Origin: Micromonospora sp. NBC_01796
GTDB taxonomy: Bacteria > Actinomycetota > Actinomycetes > Mycobacteriales > Micromonosporaceae
Reading direction: 5' to 3'
Length of the DNA: 64,000 nt
Assembly: GCF_035917455.1 (NCBI RefSeq)
Contig: NZ_CP109078.1
Location: 3,348,001-3,412,000 of the forward strand
Below, piece by piece: positions 29,355-37,971 of this stretch. The notes under the pieces were generated by a model. It was not told where the DNA came from and did no database searches. It worked only from the letters and a program-made list of their open reading frames with translations. Position 1 is the first letter of the stretch. Every line of letters begins with the position of its first letter. Position numbers and translations under genes: made by a program.

Positions 29355-30770
29355 GTGACGCTACGCCTATATGACACCGCCACCCGATCGGTGCGGGACT
29401 TCGTCCCGCGGCAGCCCGGCAAGGTGGGGGTCTATCTGTGTGGTCTCACCCTCCAGGGCCCGCCCCACATCGGCCACCTTCGCTCCGGCGTCAACTACGA
29501 CGTCCTGCGCCGGTGGCTGACGTACGCCGGTCTCGACGTGACCTTCATCCGGAACCTGACCGACATCGACGACAAGTTGCTGGTCAAGTGCCGGGAGCAG
29601 GACCGCCCGTTCTGGGCGATCGCGTACGCCAACGAGGTGATCCTGGCGCAGACGTACCGGACGCTGAACGTGGCGCCGCCGACGTACGAGCCACGGGCGA
29701 CCGGGCACATCCCGGAGATGCACGAGCTGATCCAGGCACTGATCGACGGCGGCCACGCGTACGTGGCCGGGGACGACTCCGGCGACGTCTATTTCGACGT
29801 GAAGTCCGACCCCGACTACGGCTTCCTCTCCGGTCAGCACGTCGAGGCGATGCAGGCCGGGGCGGACGAACTCGAACGGGGCAAGCGGGACCCCCGTGAC
29901 TTCGCCCTCTGGAAGGGCATCAAACCGGAAGAGCCGGTCGATGCTTCCTGGCCGTCGCCGTGGGGGCGGGGACGGCCCGGCTGGCACATCGAGTGCTCGG
30001 CGATGTGCCGCCGCTACCTCGGCGCCGAGTTCGACATCCACGGCGGCGGTCTCGACCTGGTCTTCCCGCACCACGAGAACGAGCTGGCCCAGTCCCGCTC
30101 CGCCGGGCTCCCGTTCGCCCGCTACTGGGTGCACCACGGCCTGCTCAACCTCGGCGAGGCCAAGATGGGCAAGTCGCTCGGCAACGCGCTCGACCTGGCG
30201 CACGTCACCGCGCTCGGCGTACGCCCGGTGGAGCTGCGGTACTACCTCGCGTCGCCGCACTACCGGTCCCGGATCGACTACTCCGACGAGGCGCTGGGCG
30301 AGGCCGCGGTCGCGTACCGCCGGCTCGAGGGTTTCGTCCAGCGGGCGGTGGAGCGGGTCGGCCCGGCCGAGCTGGGCGCCGTACCGGCCGCCTTCGCCGC
30401 CGCGATGGACGACGACCTGAACACCTCGGCCGCCCTGGCCGTGGTGCACGACGCCCTCCGCGACGGCAACAACGCGCTGGCCGAAGGCGACAACAACGCC
30501 ACCCGCAGTACGCTGGTGGCGGTCCGCACGATGCTGGACCTGCTCGGCGTTGACCCCCTCGATCCGGCCTGGGCCGGTAACGGGCAGGACGGCGAGCTGC
30601 GGGACGTCGTCGACGCGCTGGTGGCGCTGGCGCTCGAACAGCGGACGCAGGCCCGCGCCCGGAAGGACTGGACCGCCGCCGACGGGGTGCGCGACCAGCT
30701 CAGGCACGCTGGTGTTGTGGTCGAGGACACCCCCCACGGACCCCGTTGGACGATCGGAGAACAGGACTGA
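29355..30770 (+). CDS. cysS: Cysteine-tRNA ligase
   Basis: A class I aminoacyl-tRNA synthetase that charges tRNA-Cys. Zinc ligand C29 lies in [15 protein letters not shown] with the HIGH motif at 38-41. The zinc site continues in WHIECSAMC and [11 protein letters not shown]. The second catalytic motif reads KMGKSLGN (270-277) in place of the usual KMSKS. The 471-aa length and anticodon-binding C-terminus fit CysS and exclude the shorter mycothiol ligase MshC. Its stop overlaps the rlmB start (TGATG). cysS and rlmB usually follow ispF in actinobacteria; here they are 25.8 kb away. Confidence 0.95.
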   Translation: MTLRLYDTATRSVRDFVPRQPGKVGVYLCGLTLQGPPHIGHLRSGVNYDVLRRWLTYAGLDVTFIRNLTDIDDKLLVKCREQDRPFWAIAYANEVILAQTYRTLNVAPPTYEPRATGHIPEMHELIQALIDGGHAYVAGDDSGDVYFDVKSDPDYGFLSGQHVEAMQAGADELERGKRDPRDFALWKGIKPEEPVDASWPSPWGRGRPGWHIECSAMCRRYLGAEFDIHGGGLDLVFPHHENELAQSRSAGLPFARYWVHHGLLNLGEAKMGKSLGNALDLAHVTALGVRPVELRYYLASPHYRSRIDYSDEALGEAAVAYRRLEGFVQRAVERVGPAELGAVPAAFAAAMDDDLNTSAALAVVHDALRDGNNALAEGDNNATRSTLVAVRTMLDLLGVDPLDPAWAGNGQDGELRDVVDALVALALEQRTQARARKDWTAADGVRDQLRHAGVVVEDTPHGPRWTIGEQD

Positions 30771-31930
30771 TGGCCGGCAATTCACAGCGGCGTGGCCGGC
30801 GGGTGACCGCCAAGAAGGGCGCTCCCGCCGGATCCGGCGGCAAGAACCGGGCCTCGCTCGCCGGCCGGGGCCGTACCCTGCCCGCCGACGAACGCCCCTG
30901 GCACAAGGGCTACTCGGGCACCGAGCAGCTGCCGCAGCGCACCGCCTGGAAGCAGGACAAGGAGCGCCGGGCCGCGGCCGAGGAGGGTCGCGCCCCGAAA
31001 ACCGGTCAGCCGGGCAGCAAGGACACCACCTGGGGCGCCGGTGGCGGCGGCACCGGTCGGGGCAGCCGTGCGGCCGGGGCGACCCGGGGCGCGAGCGCCG
31101 GCCGGGGTGCCGGTGGCCGGGGTGGCGCGAAGCAGCCGAGCCGGGGACCCCGGGTCGCGCCGGGGCGCAAGTCGAACCCGGCCAAGGACGTACCGGAGCT
31201 GTTGGTCGGGCGGAACCCGGTGGTCGAGGCGCTGCGGGCGAACGTACCCGCGACCGCGCTCTACATCGCGCAGGGCATCGAGATCGACGACCGGGTGAAC
31301 GAACTGGTCCGGATCGCCGCCGACCGGGGCATCGCGATCCTGGAGATCAGCCGGGCCGAGCTGGACCGGATGACCGGCGGGGTTCTGCACCAGGGCGTCG
31401 GCATCCAGGTGCCGCCGTTCGCGTACCAGCCGTTCGACGACCTGATGACCGCGGCGCTCGAACAGACCGCGCCGCTGCTGGTCGCGCTCGACGGGGTGAC
31501 CGACCCGCGCAACCTCGGTGCGGTGATCCGGTCGGCGGCCGCGTTCGGCGCCCAGGGGATCTTCGTACCGGAACGCCGGGCCGCGGGCATCACCGCGACC
31601 GCGTGGCGGACCAGCGCCGGGGCTGCGGCCCGGGTGCCGGTGAGCCAGGTGGTCAACCTGACCCGGTCGTTGAAGGCGTGCCAGGAGGCCGGCTTCATGG
31701 TGGTCGGGCTGGACGCCGACGGCGAGACCGACTTGTACGACCTGGAGGCCGCGGTCGGGCCGCTGGTTGTGGTGGTCGGCTCGGAGGGGCGCGGGTTGTC
31801 GCGGCTGGTCGGGGCTACCTGTGATCTGCGGGTGAGCATTCCGATGATGTCCGAGGTCGAGTCGTTGAACGCGAGTGTGGCGGCGGCGGTGACGTTGGCT
31901 GAGGTGGCTCGGCGGCGGGCTGCTCTCTGA
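30770..31930 (+). CDS. rlmB: 23S rRNA (guanosine-2'-O)-methyltransferase RlmB (TrmH/SpoU family)
   Basis: A 386-aa SPOUT methyltransferase that modifies G2251-equivalent in the ribosomal P-loop. The N-terminal ~135 residues are a long basic, Gly/Arg/Lys-rich tail typical of actinobacterial RlmB and probably bind rRNA. A substrate-binding domain follows ([20 protein letters not shown]). The knotted SAM domain shows [35 protein letters not shown] and [22 protein letters not shown] 30770 overlaps the cysS stop by one base. Confidence 0.93.
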   Translation: MAGNSQRRGRRVTAKKGAPAGSGGKNRASLAGRGRTLPADERPWHKGYSGTEQLPQRTAWKQDKERRAAAEEGRAPKTGQPGSKDTTWGAGGGGTGRGSRAAGATRGASAGRGAGGRGGAKQPSRGPRVAPGRKSNPAKDVPELLVGRNPVVEALRANVPATALYIAQGIEIDDRVNELVRIAADRGIAILEISRAELDRMTGGVLHQGVGIQVPPFAYQPFDDLMTAALEQTAPLLVALDGVTDPRNLGAVIRSAAAFGAQGIFVPERRAAGITATAWRTSAGAAARVPVSQVVNLTRSLKACQEAGFMVVGLDADGETDLYDLEAAVGPLVVVVGSEGRGLSRLVGATCDLRVSIPMMSEVESLNASVAAAVTLAEVARRRAAL

Positions 31931-31989
31931 TCTTGGTTTTGGCTCGCCGTGCGTTTTCTGCGTGGCGGGGGTTGGTGTGCGCGTGCGGT

Positions 31990-32087
31990 GGGGTTGGGCC
32001 CGCCGTGCCCGGTGTGGGGTTGGGCCCGCCGTGCCCGGCGAGGGCCGTCAGGCTTGATCCCCTCGCCGGTCACGGCGGGCCCAACCC
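31990..32087. terminator. Very long hairpin with duplicated 5' arm
   Basis: Bases 32017-32044 pair with 32060-32087 at 27 of 28 positions around a 15-nt loop. The 5' arm lies in a 26-bp tandem repeat (31990-32015 and 32016-32041, sequence GGGGTTGGGCCCGCCGTGCC), so either copy could form the stem. It probably terminates cysS-rlmB. The rest of the 310-bp gap is G-rich low-complexity sequence without a gene. Confidence 0.75.
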
Positions 32088-32240
32088 TTTCGTGGCTGGC
32101 CGGGGCGGTGGGGCTGGTCAGCGGCTGGGGTGGTGGGGGCTGCTCGGTGGGTGGGGGCTGCTGGTGGGTGGGCGGTGGGGCTGCGGGGTGGCCGTAGCAT
32201 TCGGGGCCGGGTAATCCTCTCGGGCCCTAGGAGTCGGTAG

Positions 32241-34997
32241 ATGGCAGGGCAGGACGGCGGCTACGCACTCGGCGTCGACCTTGGTACGTCCAACACCGTC
32301 GCGGTGCTGCGCTGGCCGGACGGGCGGACCCGGCCTCTGCTGTTCGACGGGCAGCCGGTGATGCCGTCCGGGGTTTTCCTCGACGGTGCCGGTCTGTTGC
32401 ATGTCGGGCGGGACGCGCAGCGGTTGGCCCAGGCGGATCCGGGACGCTACGACCCGAACCCGAAACGGCGGATCGACGAGCCGGGTGTCCTGCTCGGTGA
32501 CGCCGAAGTGGCCACTGTGGACCTGCTCGGTGGGTTGCTCCGGGCGGTGGCGCAGGCGGCGGTCGAGGCGGTCGGCTTCCTGCCGCCGGCGGTGTTGACG
32601 TACCCGGCGAGTTGGGGTGCGCGGCGCCGGGGTGCACTGGCCACGGCGGTTGCTCGGGCGGGTTGGCCACCGGTACGGGCGGTTGACGGCGGGGCGGGTG
32701 CCGGTGGTGGCGGCACGCTGCTGGTGGCGGAGCCGGTGGCGGCGGCACGGTACTTCGCCGACGTGTTGCGGCGTCCGGTGCCGGTGGGTGCGGCGATCGG
32801 TGTCTTCGACTTCGGCGGCGGCACGCTCGACATCGCGGTCGTACGCAACGAGGGGCTCGACCAGTTTGGTCGGGCCCGGTTTGTCGTGGTCGGCTCGGGC
32901 GGGCTGCCGGAGCTGGGCGGGCTCGATCTGGACGCGGCGTTGGTGGAGCACCTCGGTCGGCTGGTCGGCGCCACGCAGCCGGAGGTGTGGCGGCAGTTGG
33001 CGCAGCCGGAGAGCACCACCGGTTGGCGCAACCGGCGGCAGTTCTGGGACGACGTACGCGGCGCGAAGGAGATGCTGTCGCGTACGACGGTGGCGCCGAT
33101 CGCGGTGCCCGGCGTCGAGCAGGCGGTGCACCTGACGCGCGACGAGTTGGAGCGGCTGGCGACCCCGCTGCTGCGGCCCGCGGTCTTCGAGGCCGCCTCG
33201 GTGATCGGCCACAGTGGACTGCGCCCGGACCAGCTCGCCGGGTTGTTCCTGGTCGGCGGGTCGTCCCGGGTGCCGCTGGTGGCCCGCCTCCTGCACGCCG
33301 AGTTGGGTGTGGCACCGACGGTGCTGGAGCAGCCGGAGCTACCGGTGGCGGAGGGAGCCCTCGCCGAGCTGAGCGTGAACGCGATCGGGACCCCGGAACC
33401 GACATCCATCACCGTGGGGGCGGCGGGGGCTGTTTCCGGGGCAGCGCCGGCTGGGGCGGTGGCGGGGTCGAGCGCGTCGGATCCGACGGTGGTGGGTTCG
33501 GTTGTGCCGGTGTCGGAGGCGGGTGCGGGGGGATCGGGAGCGGCGGGTGCGGGCCGGACGGCGTACGCGGGGGGTGATCCTCGGGCGGGCGGCTCGGCGT
33601 ACGCCGGGGGTGTTGGTCGGGTGCCCTGGCTGCGTGGGCGGCGCGCGGTCCTGATTGGTGCGGGCGCCGTGCTCGCGCTTGCCGGGGTGGTCACTGCGGC
33701 GGTGCTCTACTTCACCCGGGACGGCTATGCCGATATCGCCTTCGAGCCCTTCCGGGACATCGGCGAGGGCATCCCGTTGGGGGAGGAGCGGCCGTTCTAC
33801 ACCTACACGGCCTTGAGCGGGGACCGGGCCTACGTCGCCTACGAGCGCGAGGACAAGCGGCTGCGGGTGATCGCCGCCGAGGCCGGCACGGGCACCCGGG
33901 CGTGGCAGGTGACCACGGAGGTGAGCTCCGATCGGTGGGACGGGATCACCGCCCTGCCGGACGGGTTGGTGCTGCTCACCGACGAGGCAAGCGCCACCCA
34001 GTCACGGGAGTTGGTGGTGCTGGACCCGGCCGACGGGGGCCAGATGTGGCGGCGCACCATCAACGGTGACGACTCGGTGCTGTACTTCGACCGGACGCTG
34101 GTGCTGGTGGATCGGGTGTCCGGGCAGGTGATCGGGCTCGACCTCGGCACCGGGAAGGCGCGGTGGGACGAACCGAGCCCCAAGGACACGTACGGCAAGG
34201 CGCCGACCTCGGTCTATCCGGTCACCGTCCCCGAGGACCTGGGCGGGGCTGCCAGTCTGGCCGGTGTGCAGGCACCCGTGGGCGGGAAGGAGCCGCGGAT
34301 CGTGCAGATCGGCGCGGACCGCTCGGCGCGGGTGATGGACGTGAACACCGGCAAGGTGCTCAGGACGGCGAAGGGCGCGGCGGACTACACCGACCTGGTG
34401 GTGGCGCACGACGGCCGGCTGTACATCGCGCCGAAGGACGGGGCGTACCGGGTCACCGCGTACGACCTGGAGCGGATGGGGGAGCCGACGAGCCTCTACA
34501 CCGCCGACCCGCAGCACTACCCGGACCGGTTGGTCGCCTGTGGTCGGGACCGGGTCTGCCTGTTGGACCGGGAGAACTTCGACATCGAGACGACCGAGCT
34601 GCTGTCGATTCCGGCCAAGGGCGACGGGGCCGAGGAGGCAGAGCTCTGGCGCAAGCCGGCGGCCAAGGCCGACGAGCTGTTGCCGGTGGGTGACCATGTC
34701 GCGGTGGGCAGCGGCACCCTGGACACCACCACCGTCTACGGCCCCGACGGCACCCAGGTGATCAGCAAGGAGGGGATCGCGGTCCGGGTCGACGGCGGCA
34801 ACCTGCTGCTGTTCGCCGACGAGCCGTCCTCCGCCTCCACCGATGTCAGCGTGGCCGGCGTACGGGTCAGCTCGAACCAGCCGGTCGAACTGGGCGAACT
34901 GAAGGGCGTACGCCCCTCGGCCTGCTCCTGGAACAGTTCGGTCATCGTCTGCCCCGGCGAGTCGGACCTCCGGTTCCGAACCTTCGTCAAGAACTAG
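32241..34997 (+). CDS. Hsp70-like ATPase fused through a membrane helix to a beta-propeller
   Basis: A 918-aa protein. Residues about 8-380 are an actin/Hsp70 ATPase domain: phosphate 1 GVDLGTSNTVAVLRW, phosphate 2 FDFGGGTLDIAVV and adenosine motif GLFLVGGSSRVPLVA. No Hsp70 substrate-binding domain or lid follows. Instead there is a Gly/Ala linker to about 465, one transmembrane helix (AVLIGAGAVLALAGVVTAAV, about 469-491) and a ~420-residue exported propeller (VLDPADGGQMWRRT, IGLDLGTGKARWDEP). This topology puts an ATPase inside and a propeller outside the cell. Function unknown; signalling or envelope quality control are guesses. ATG 32241. Confidence 0.88.
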   Translation: MAGQDGGYALGVDLGTSNTVAVLRWPDGRTRPLLFDGQPVMPSGVFLDGAGLLHVGRDAQRLAQADPGRYDPNPKRRIDEPGVLLGDAEVATVDLLGGLLRAVAQAAVEAVGFLPPAVLTYPASWGARRRGALATAVARAGWPPVRAVDGGAGAGGGGTLLVAEPVAAARYFADVLRRPVPVGAAIGVFDFGGGTLDIAVVRNEGLDQFGRARFVVVGSGGLPELGGLDLDAALVEHLGRLVGATQPEVWRQLAQPESTTGWRNRRQFWDDVRGAKEMLSRTTVAPIAVPGVEQAVHLTRDELERLATPLLRPAVFEAASVIGHSGLRPDQLAGLFLVGGSSRVPLVARLLHAELGVAPTVLEQPELPVAEGALAELSVNAIGTPEPTSITVGAAGAVSGAAPAGAVAGSSASDPTVVGSVVPVSEAGAGGSGAAGAGRTAYAGGDPRAGGSAYAGGVGRVPWLRGRRAVLIGAGAVLALAGVVTAAVLYFTRDGYADIAFEPFRDIGEGIPLGEERPFYTYTALSGDRAYVAYEREDKRLRVIAAEAGTGTRAWQVTTEVSSDRWDGITALPDGLVLLTDEASATQSRELVVLDPADGGQMWRRTINGDDSVLYFDRTLVLVDRVSGQVIGLDLGTGKARWDEPSPKDTYGKAPTSVYPVTVPEDLGGAASLAGVQAPVGGKEPRIVQIGADRSARVMDVNTGKVLRTAKGAADYTDLVVAHDGRLYIAPKDGAYRVTAYDLERMGEPTSLYTADPQHYPDRLVACGRDRVCLLDRENFDIETTELLSIPAKGDGAEEAELWRKPAAKADELLPVGDHVAVGSGTLDTTTVYGPDGTQVISKEGIAVRVDGGNLLLFADEPSSASTDVSVAGVRVSSNQPVELGELKGVRPSACSWNSSVIVCPGESDLRFRTFVKN

Positions 34998-35035
34998 CCG
35001 AGCCGCCCCGTCCCCGCCCCCGCCCCGCCCGCCCC

Positions 35036-35110
35036 GCCGATCTTGCACTTGTGGCGCCCAGATTAGGGCATTGATGCGGGTTTGTGTGCCACCACAAGTG
35101 CAAGATCGGC
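35036..35110. repeat. Palindromic repeat element, copy 1
   Basis: Perfect 19-bp arms (35036-35054, GCCGATCTTGCACTTGTGG, and its inverse at 35092-35110) enclose a 37-bp centre. The 69-bp core (35039-35107) is homologous, in inverted orientation, to the element at 59052-59120, with 8 differences clustered in the centre. It lies between convergent genes and may also terminate transcription. Confidence 0.88.
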
Positions 35111-35123
35111 GCGGGGCTCCTGC

Positions 35124-36155
35124 CTAGCGGGGGATCCGGGCTCCGGCGAACGCCGTCTGGATCCAGTTCGGGTACGCCGGAGGCAGTGCGCTGACCTTGT
35201 CGAGTTCGGCGAGATCCTGCTCGGTGAGCGTCAGTTCGCTGGCGCCGATGTTGTCCTCGAGTTGGTCCAGCCGCCGGGCACCGACAACCACGCTGGTGAC
35301 TCCGCGCTGCGCCAGCAGCCAGGCGAGTGCGACCCGGGCGCAGCTCACCTCGTGCCGGGCGGCAACGGCCCGTACGACGTCGAGTACGTCGTGCCCACGC
35401 TCGTAGTCGATGGGCGTGAAGTCGGCGAAGCCCTCCTGCGCCCGGCGCGAGCCGGTGTCGTTCACCGTGCCGTTGCGGTCCTGCTTGCCGGCGAGGAATC
35501 CACCGGCGAGCGGGCTCCACACCGTCATGCTCAGGCCTTCGGCCTCGACCATCGGGAGCAGGTCCCGCTCGGCGTCCCGGCCGACCAGCGAGTAGTAGGA
35601 CTGGACCGAGACGAACTTGGCCTGGTCGTGCAGGGCGGAGATCCCCAGCGCCCGGCTGATCTGCCAGGCGGCGAGGTTGGCGCAGCCGATGTAGCGGACC
35701 TTGCCCTGGGTGACCGCGTCGTCGAGGGCGCTCAGCGTCTCCTCGAACGGGGTGATGTGGTCGAAGTTGTGGATCTGGTAGAGGTCGATGTGGTCGGTGC
35801 CCAGTCGGCGCAGGCTGTCCTCCAGCGCCTGCATCACGTGCAGTCGGGACAGGCCGTTGTCGTTGGGGCCCGGACCGGTCGGCGCGTGCAGCTTGGTGGC
35901 CAGGACAACATCACGGCGACGGTGCTTGAGCGCCCGTCCGAGCATCTCCTCGGACTCGCCCTCGCTGTAGACGTCGGCGGTGTCGATGAAGTTGACCCCG
36001 GCGTCCAGGGCGGTGCCGACCATCCGGTCCGCGTCGTCCTGCTGCAAACCGCCCAGGCTGCTGAAGATCGGGTGATCCTTGCCGCCGAAGGTCATGGCTC
36101 CCAGCGAGATCTCCGAGACCCAAACCCCCGTACGCCCCAGAAGGCGGTATTTCAT
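35124..36155 (-). CDS. Aldo/keto reductase
   Basis: A 343-aa NADPH-dependent (beta/alpha)8 oxidoreductase. The N-terminus MKYRLLGRTGVWVSEISLGA is that of the AKR11-14/tas-like branch. Catalytic residues are visible as D and Y in FIDTADVYSEGESEEMLGRA, K in VVLATKLH and H in YQIHNFD. The C-terminal GARRLDQLEDNIGA binds the cofactor phosphate. Substrate unknown. ATG 36155 follows GGGAG. Two palindromes in its upstream region suggest control by a dimeric repressor that is not encoded beside it. Confidence 0.92.
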   Translation of the reverse strand: MKYRLLGRTGVWVSEISLGAMTFGGKDHPIFSSLGGLQQDDADRMVGTALDAGVNFIDTADVYSEGESEEMLGRALKHRRRDVVLATKLHAPTGPGPNDNGLSRLHVMQALEDSLRRLGTDHIDLYQIHNFDHITPFEETLSALDDAVTQGKVRYIGCANLAAWQISRALGISALHDQAKFVSVQSYYSLVGRDAERDLLPMVEAEGLSMTVWSPLAGGFLAGKQDRNGTVNDTGSRRAQEGFADFTPIDYERGHDVLDVVRAVAARHEVSCARVALAWLLAQRGVTSVVVGARRLDQLEDNIGASELTLTEQDLAELDKVSALPPAYPNWIQTAFAGARIPR

Positions 36156-36225
36156 CCGTACTCCCTGTTTGTTCGCTCGGTCGAGCGTGATCGCGGGCCT
36201 ACCGCACCGCTGCCCCCCGATGGGC

Positions 36226-36264
36226 CGGACATGCTGTCCGACGGTACGTCGGACATGGTGTCCG
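36226..36264. promoter_or_regulatory. Paired 15-bp palindromes upstream of the aldo/keto reductase
   Basis: CGGACATGCTGTCCG (36226-36240) and CGGACATGGTGTCCG (36250-36264) share the arms CGGACA/TGTCCG, centre-to-centre 24 bp. This is typical of tandem sites for a TetR- or MarR-like dimer. Confidence 0.55.
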
Positions 36265-36319
36265 GCGAAATGTTACACCGGCTGGCCGCAGGTCGACAGG
36301 GCGTGACGGAAGGGCCGTT

Positions 36320-36349
36320 GACCTGCGCGGAGAGGACCTGCGCGGAGAG
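36320..36349. repeat. 15-bp perfect tandem duplication
   Basis: GACCTGCGCGGAGAG occurs twice back to back just beyond the end of the minus-strand membrane protein gene. No function is apparent. Confidence 0.8.
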
Positions 36350-36369
36350 AGGCGGTGGTGTCGGAGCTC

Positions 36370-37071
36370 TCAGACGGTGGCGGCGGCGCGCTGGGTGGCG
36401 CGGCGCAGGCACAGCATCGAGACGAGCAGGCCGGCGCCGAGCGCGAGCGCGGGCCACCAGGCGGGGTAGCCGTCCACCGAGCCGACCGCGACCACCGAGC
36501 CGACGGCGACCACCGCACTCACGAGGGTGCCGCGCAGTACGCCCCGGCTTCCGGCAGCCGTCTCCGGTCCGGCTTCCTGCCCGCGCGAACCGAGCAGCAG
36601 CACCAGCCGGCTGGCGAGCTTCAACGCGCAGAGGGCGAAGACGGGGAAGAGCAGGATCACGGTCACGAACCGGGTCGGGGTCTGCCAGCCCGGATGCACG
36701 TCCGTGCCGTTGACCTGGATGACCGTGCTCCGCCAGAGGCGTACCGGTACCTCGGTGGCAGCGGGCCCGACGGTGCCGTACGGGACCGAGATCTCGGTCC
36801 GGCCGGTCCCGCCCGGTACGTCGAGGATGAGCCGGGTGCGGGTCAGTTCGCCGTCCCGGCCGCCGGGGTGGGGGCGTACCGTCTCGGTGTCGACCACCTG
36901 CGCGACCTCCGGCCGCAGGCAGCTCTCCGGACAGGTACGGGCCCGGTCGATGGCGGTCTCCTGCACCGCCCAGCAGCCGAAGAGGAATCCGAGGGCGACC
37001 GCCACCAGCAGATAGTTACGGAGTCCGGACAGGTCGTGGGCGTGCGACGTGGAAACCGACTGTTGCGCCAT
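36370..37071 (-). CDS. Four-helix membrane protein of unknown function
   Basis: A 233-aa protein. An N-terminal helix (YLLVAVALGFLFGCWAVQ) is followed by an exported ~100-residue loop with a CPESC cysteine pair and IQVNGTDVHPGW. Two or three C-terminal helices follow (FVTVILLFPVFALCALKLAS, LVSAVVAVGSVVAVGSV, WWPALALGAGLLVSMLCL). The helix-loop-helix layout resembles other actinobacterial proteins of unknown role. ATG 37071. It is separated from both neighbours by more than 100 bp and probably transcribed alone. Confidence 0.65.
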   Translation of the reverse strand: MAQQSVSTSHAHDLSGLRNYLLVAVALGFLFGCWAVQETAIDRARTCPESCLRPEVAQVVDTETVRPHPGGRDGELTRTRLILDVPGGTGRTEISVPYGTVGPAATEVPVRLWRSTVIQVNGTDVHPGWQTPTRFVTVILLFPVFALCALKLASRLVLLLGSRGQEAGPETAAGSRGVLRGTLVSAVVAVGSVVAVGSVDGYPAWWPALALGAGLLVSMLCLRRATQRAAATV

Positions 37072-37173
37072 GACGCGTGCCTCCGAGCTGATAAATGCCT
37101 GCCCGGCAGCCTAGTGAGCGACGCAGGTCCCCGCATCGATCGAATTGGGGATGGCGGTGGTGGCCAGGTGCTC

Positions 37174-37827
37174 TCAGCGGTTGGGGGACGACCGCTCGAT
37201 TCGGCGTACGGTCGCGTGCAGGGCGAGCAGCGTGTAGCCGGCCAGGATCGGCGTGATCAGCGGCAGGATCAGACCGCAGAGGACGGCCACCAGCCCGAGC
37301 ACCCCGGTCAGCGCGATCGGTACGACCGGTCGGGTTACCGCAGTCCGCCCGGCCTGCCGGACGGCTTCCCGCCAACCCTGCGCGTCCTGCCGACCGAGTT
37401 GCACCACGGTCAGCCCGGCGAATCCGGTCACCGCCCCGGCGAGCAGGACGGTGACCACGATCAGCGCCGGGCCACCGGGAACGACACCCCGGCCGAGGGC
37501 GAGCAGGTTCACCGTGAACAGGGCGGCGACCCCGGCAGCGATCAGGGTGGCGAGGGCACCGGGCAGCAGGGCGCGTACGAACCCGCGCACGACCGTACGG
37601 AATCCCGGCCAGCTCTCGTTCTCGCTCCAGTGGTGCACGGCCGCGCTGGCGGTGGCGACCGCGGCACCCGCGGTCAGCACCGGCAGCGCGGCCACCGTGG
37701 TGAGGATGCCGACGAGGGCCAGGTCGCTGGCGTTGCGCAGGGTGTCGCGCCAGTCCGGCCGCCGGGCCACCGACCCGCCCGGCTCCTCCGGCCACCCCGC
37801 CCCGCGCCCAGCCACCCCGGTCATCAC
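37174..37827 (-). CDS. DUF624/YesL-like membrane protein
   Basis: A 217-aa protein with about five membrane helices. The start of the domain (TLRNASDLALVGILTTVAAL, then AGAAVATASAAVHHWSENES) matches the DUF624 family, named for B. subtilis YesL. YesL lies in the rhamnogalacturonan operon next to a carbohydrate ABC transporter, and the same neighbourhood occurs here behind two CUT1 permeases. A role in uptake of pectin oligomers is inferred from that context. A 144-bp gap with a tandem repeat separates it from the permease. Confidence 0.7.
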   Translation of the reverse strand: MMTGVAGRGAGWPEEPGGSVARRPDWRDTLRNASDLALVGILTTVAALPVLTAGAAVATASAAVHHWSENESWPGFRTVVRGFVRALLPGALATLIAAGVAALFTVNLLALGRGVVPGGPALIVVTVLLAGAVTGFAGLTVVQLGRQDAQGWREAVRQAGRTAVTRPVVPIALTGVLGLVAVLCGLILPLITPILAGYTLLALHATVRRIERSSPNR

Positions 37828-37853
37828 CCATCACTCCATCCGTACCTCGTGCT

Positions 37854-37935
37854 CGACGAAATACCTCGCCCACCGACTACCGGCACCGCTCTACCGCGAC
37901 GAAATACCCCGCCCACCGACTACCGGCACCGCTCT
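37854..37935. repeat. 43-bp-period tandem repeat
   Basis: Two 39-bp units starting CGACGAAATACC at 37854 and 37897 differ at one base. They lie upstream of the YesL-like gene in the permease-YesL gap and could carry duplicated regulatory sites. Nothing else is evident in 37828-37971. Confidence 0.85.
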
Positions 37936-37971
37936 GCCCAACCACCGACCACCCTGCCGTGACCCTCCAAT

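Noticed and set aside
29355-30770. Mycothiol ligase MshC instead of CysS
   Set aside because: The protein is 471 aa with an anticodon-binding C-terminus and overlaps rlmB as cysS does in actinobacteria; MshC is shorter and lies in other contexts.
35036-35110. Palindromic element as an insertion sequence or MITE
   Set aside because: No transposase, no target-site duplication and no mobile-element ends are visible; kept only as a repeat of unknown nature.
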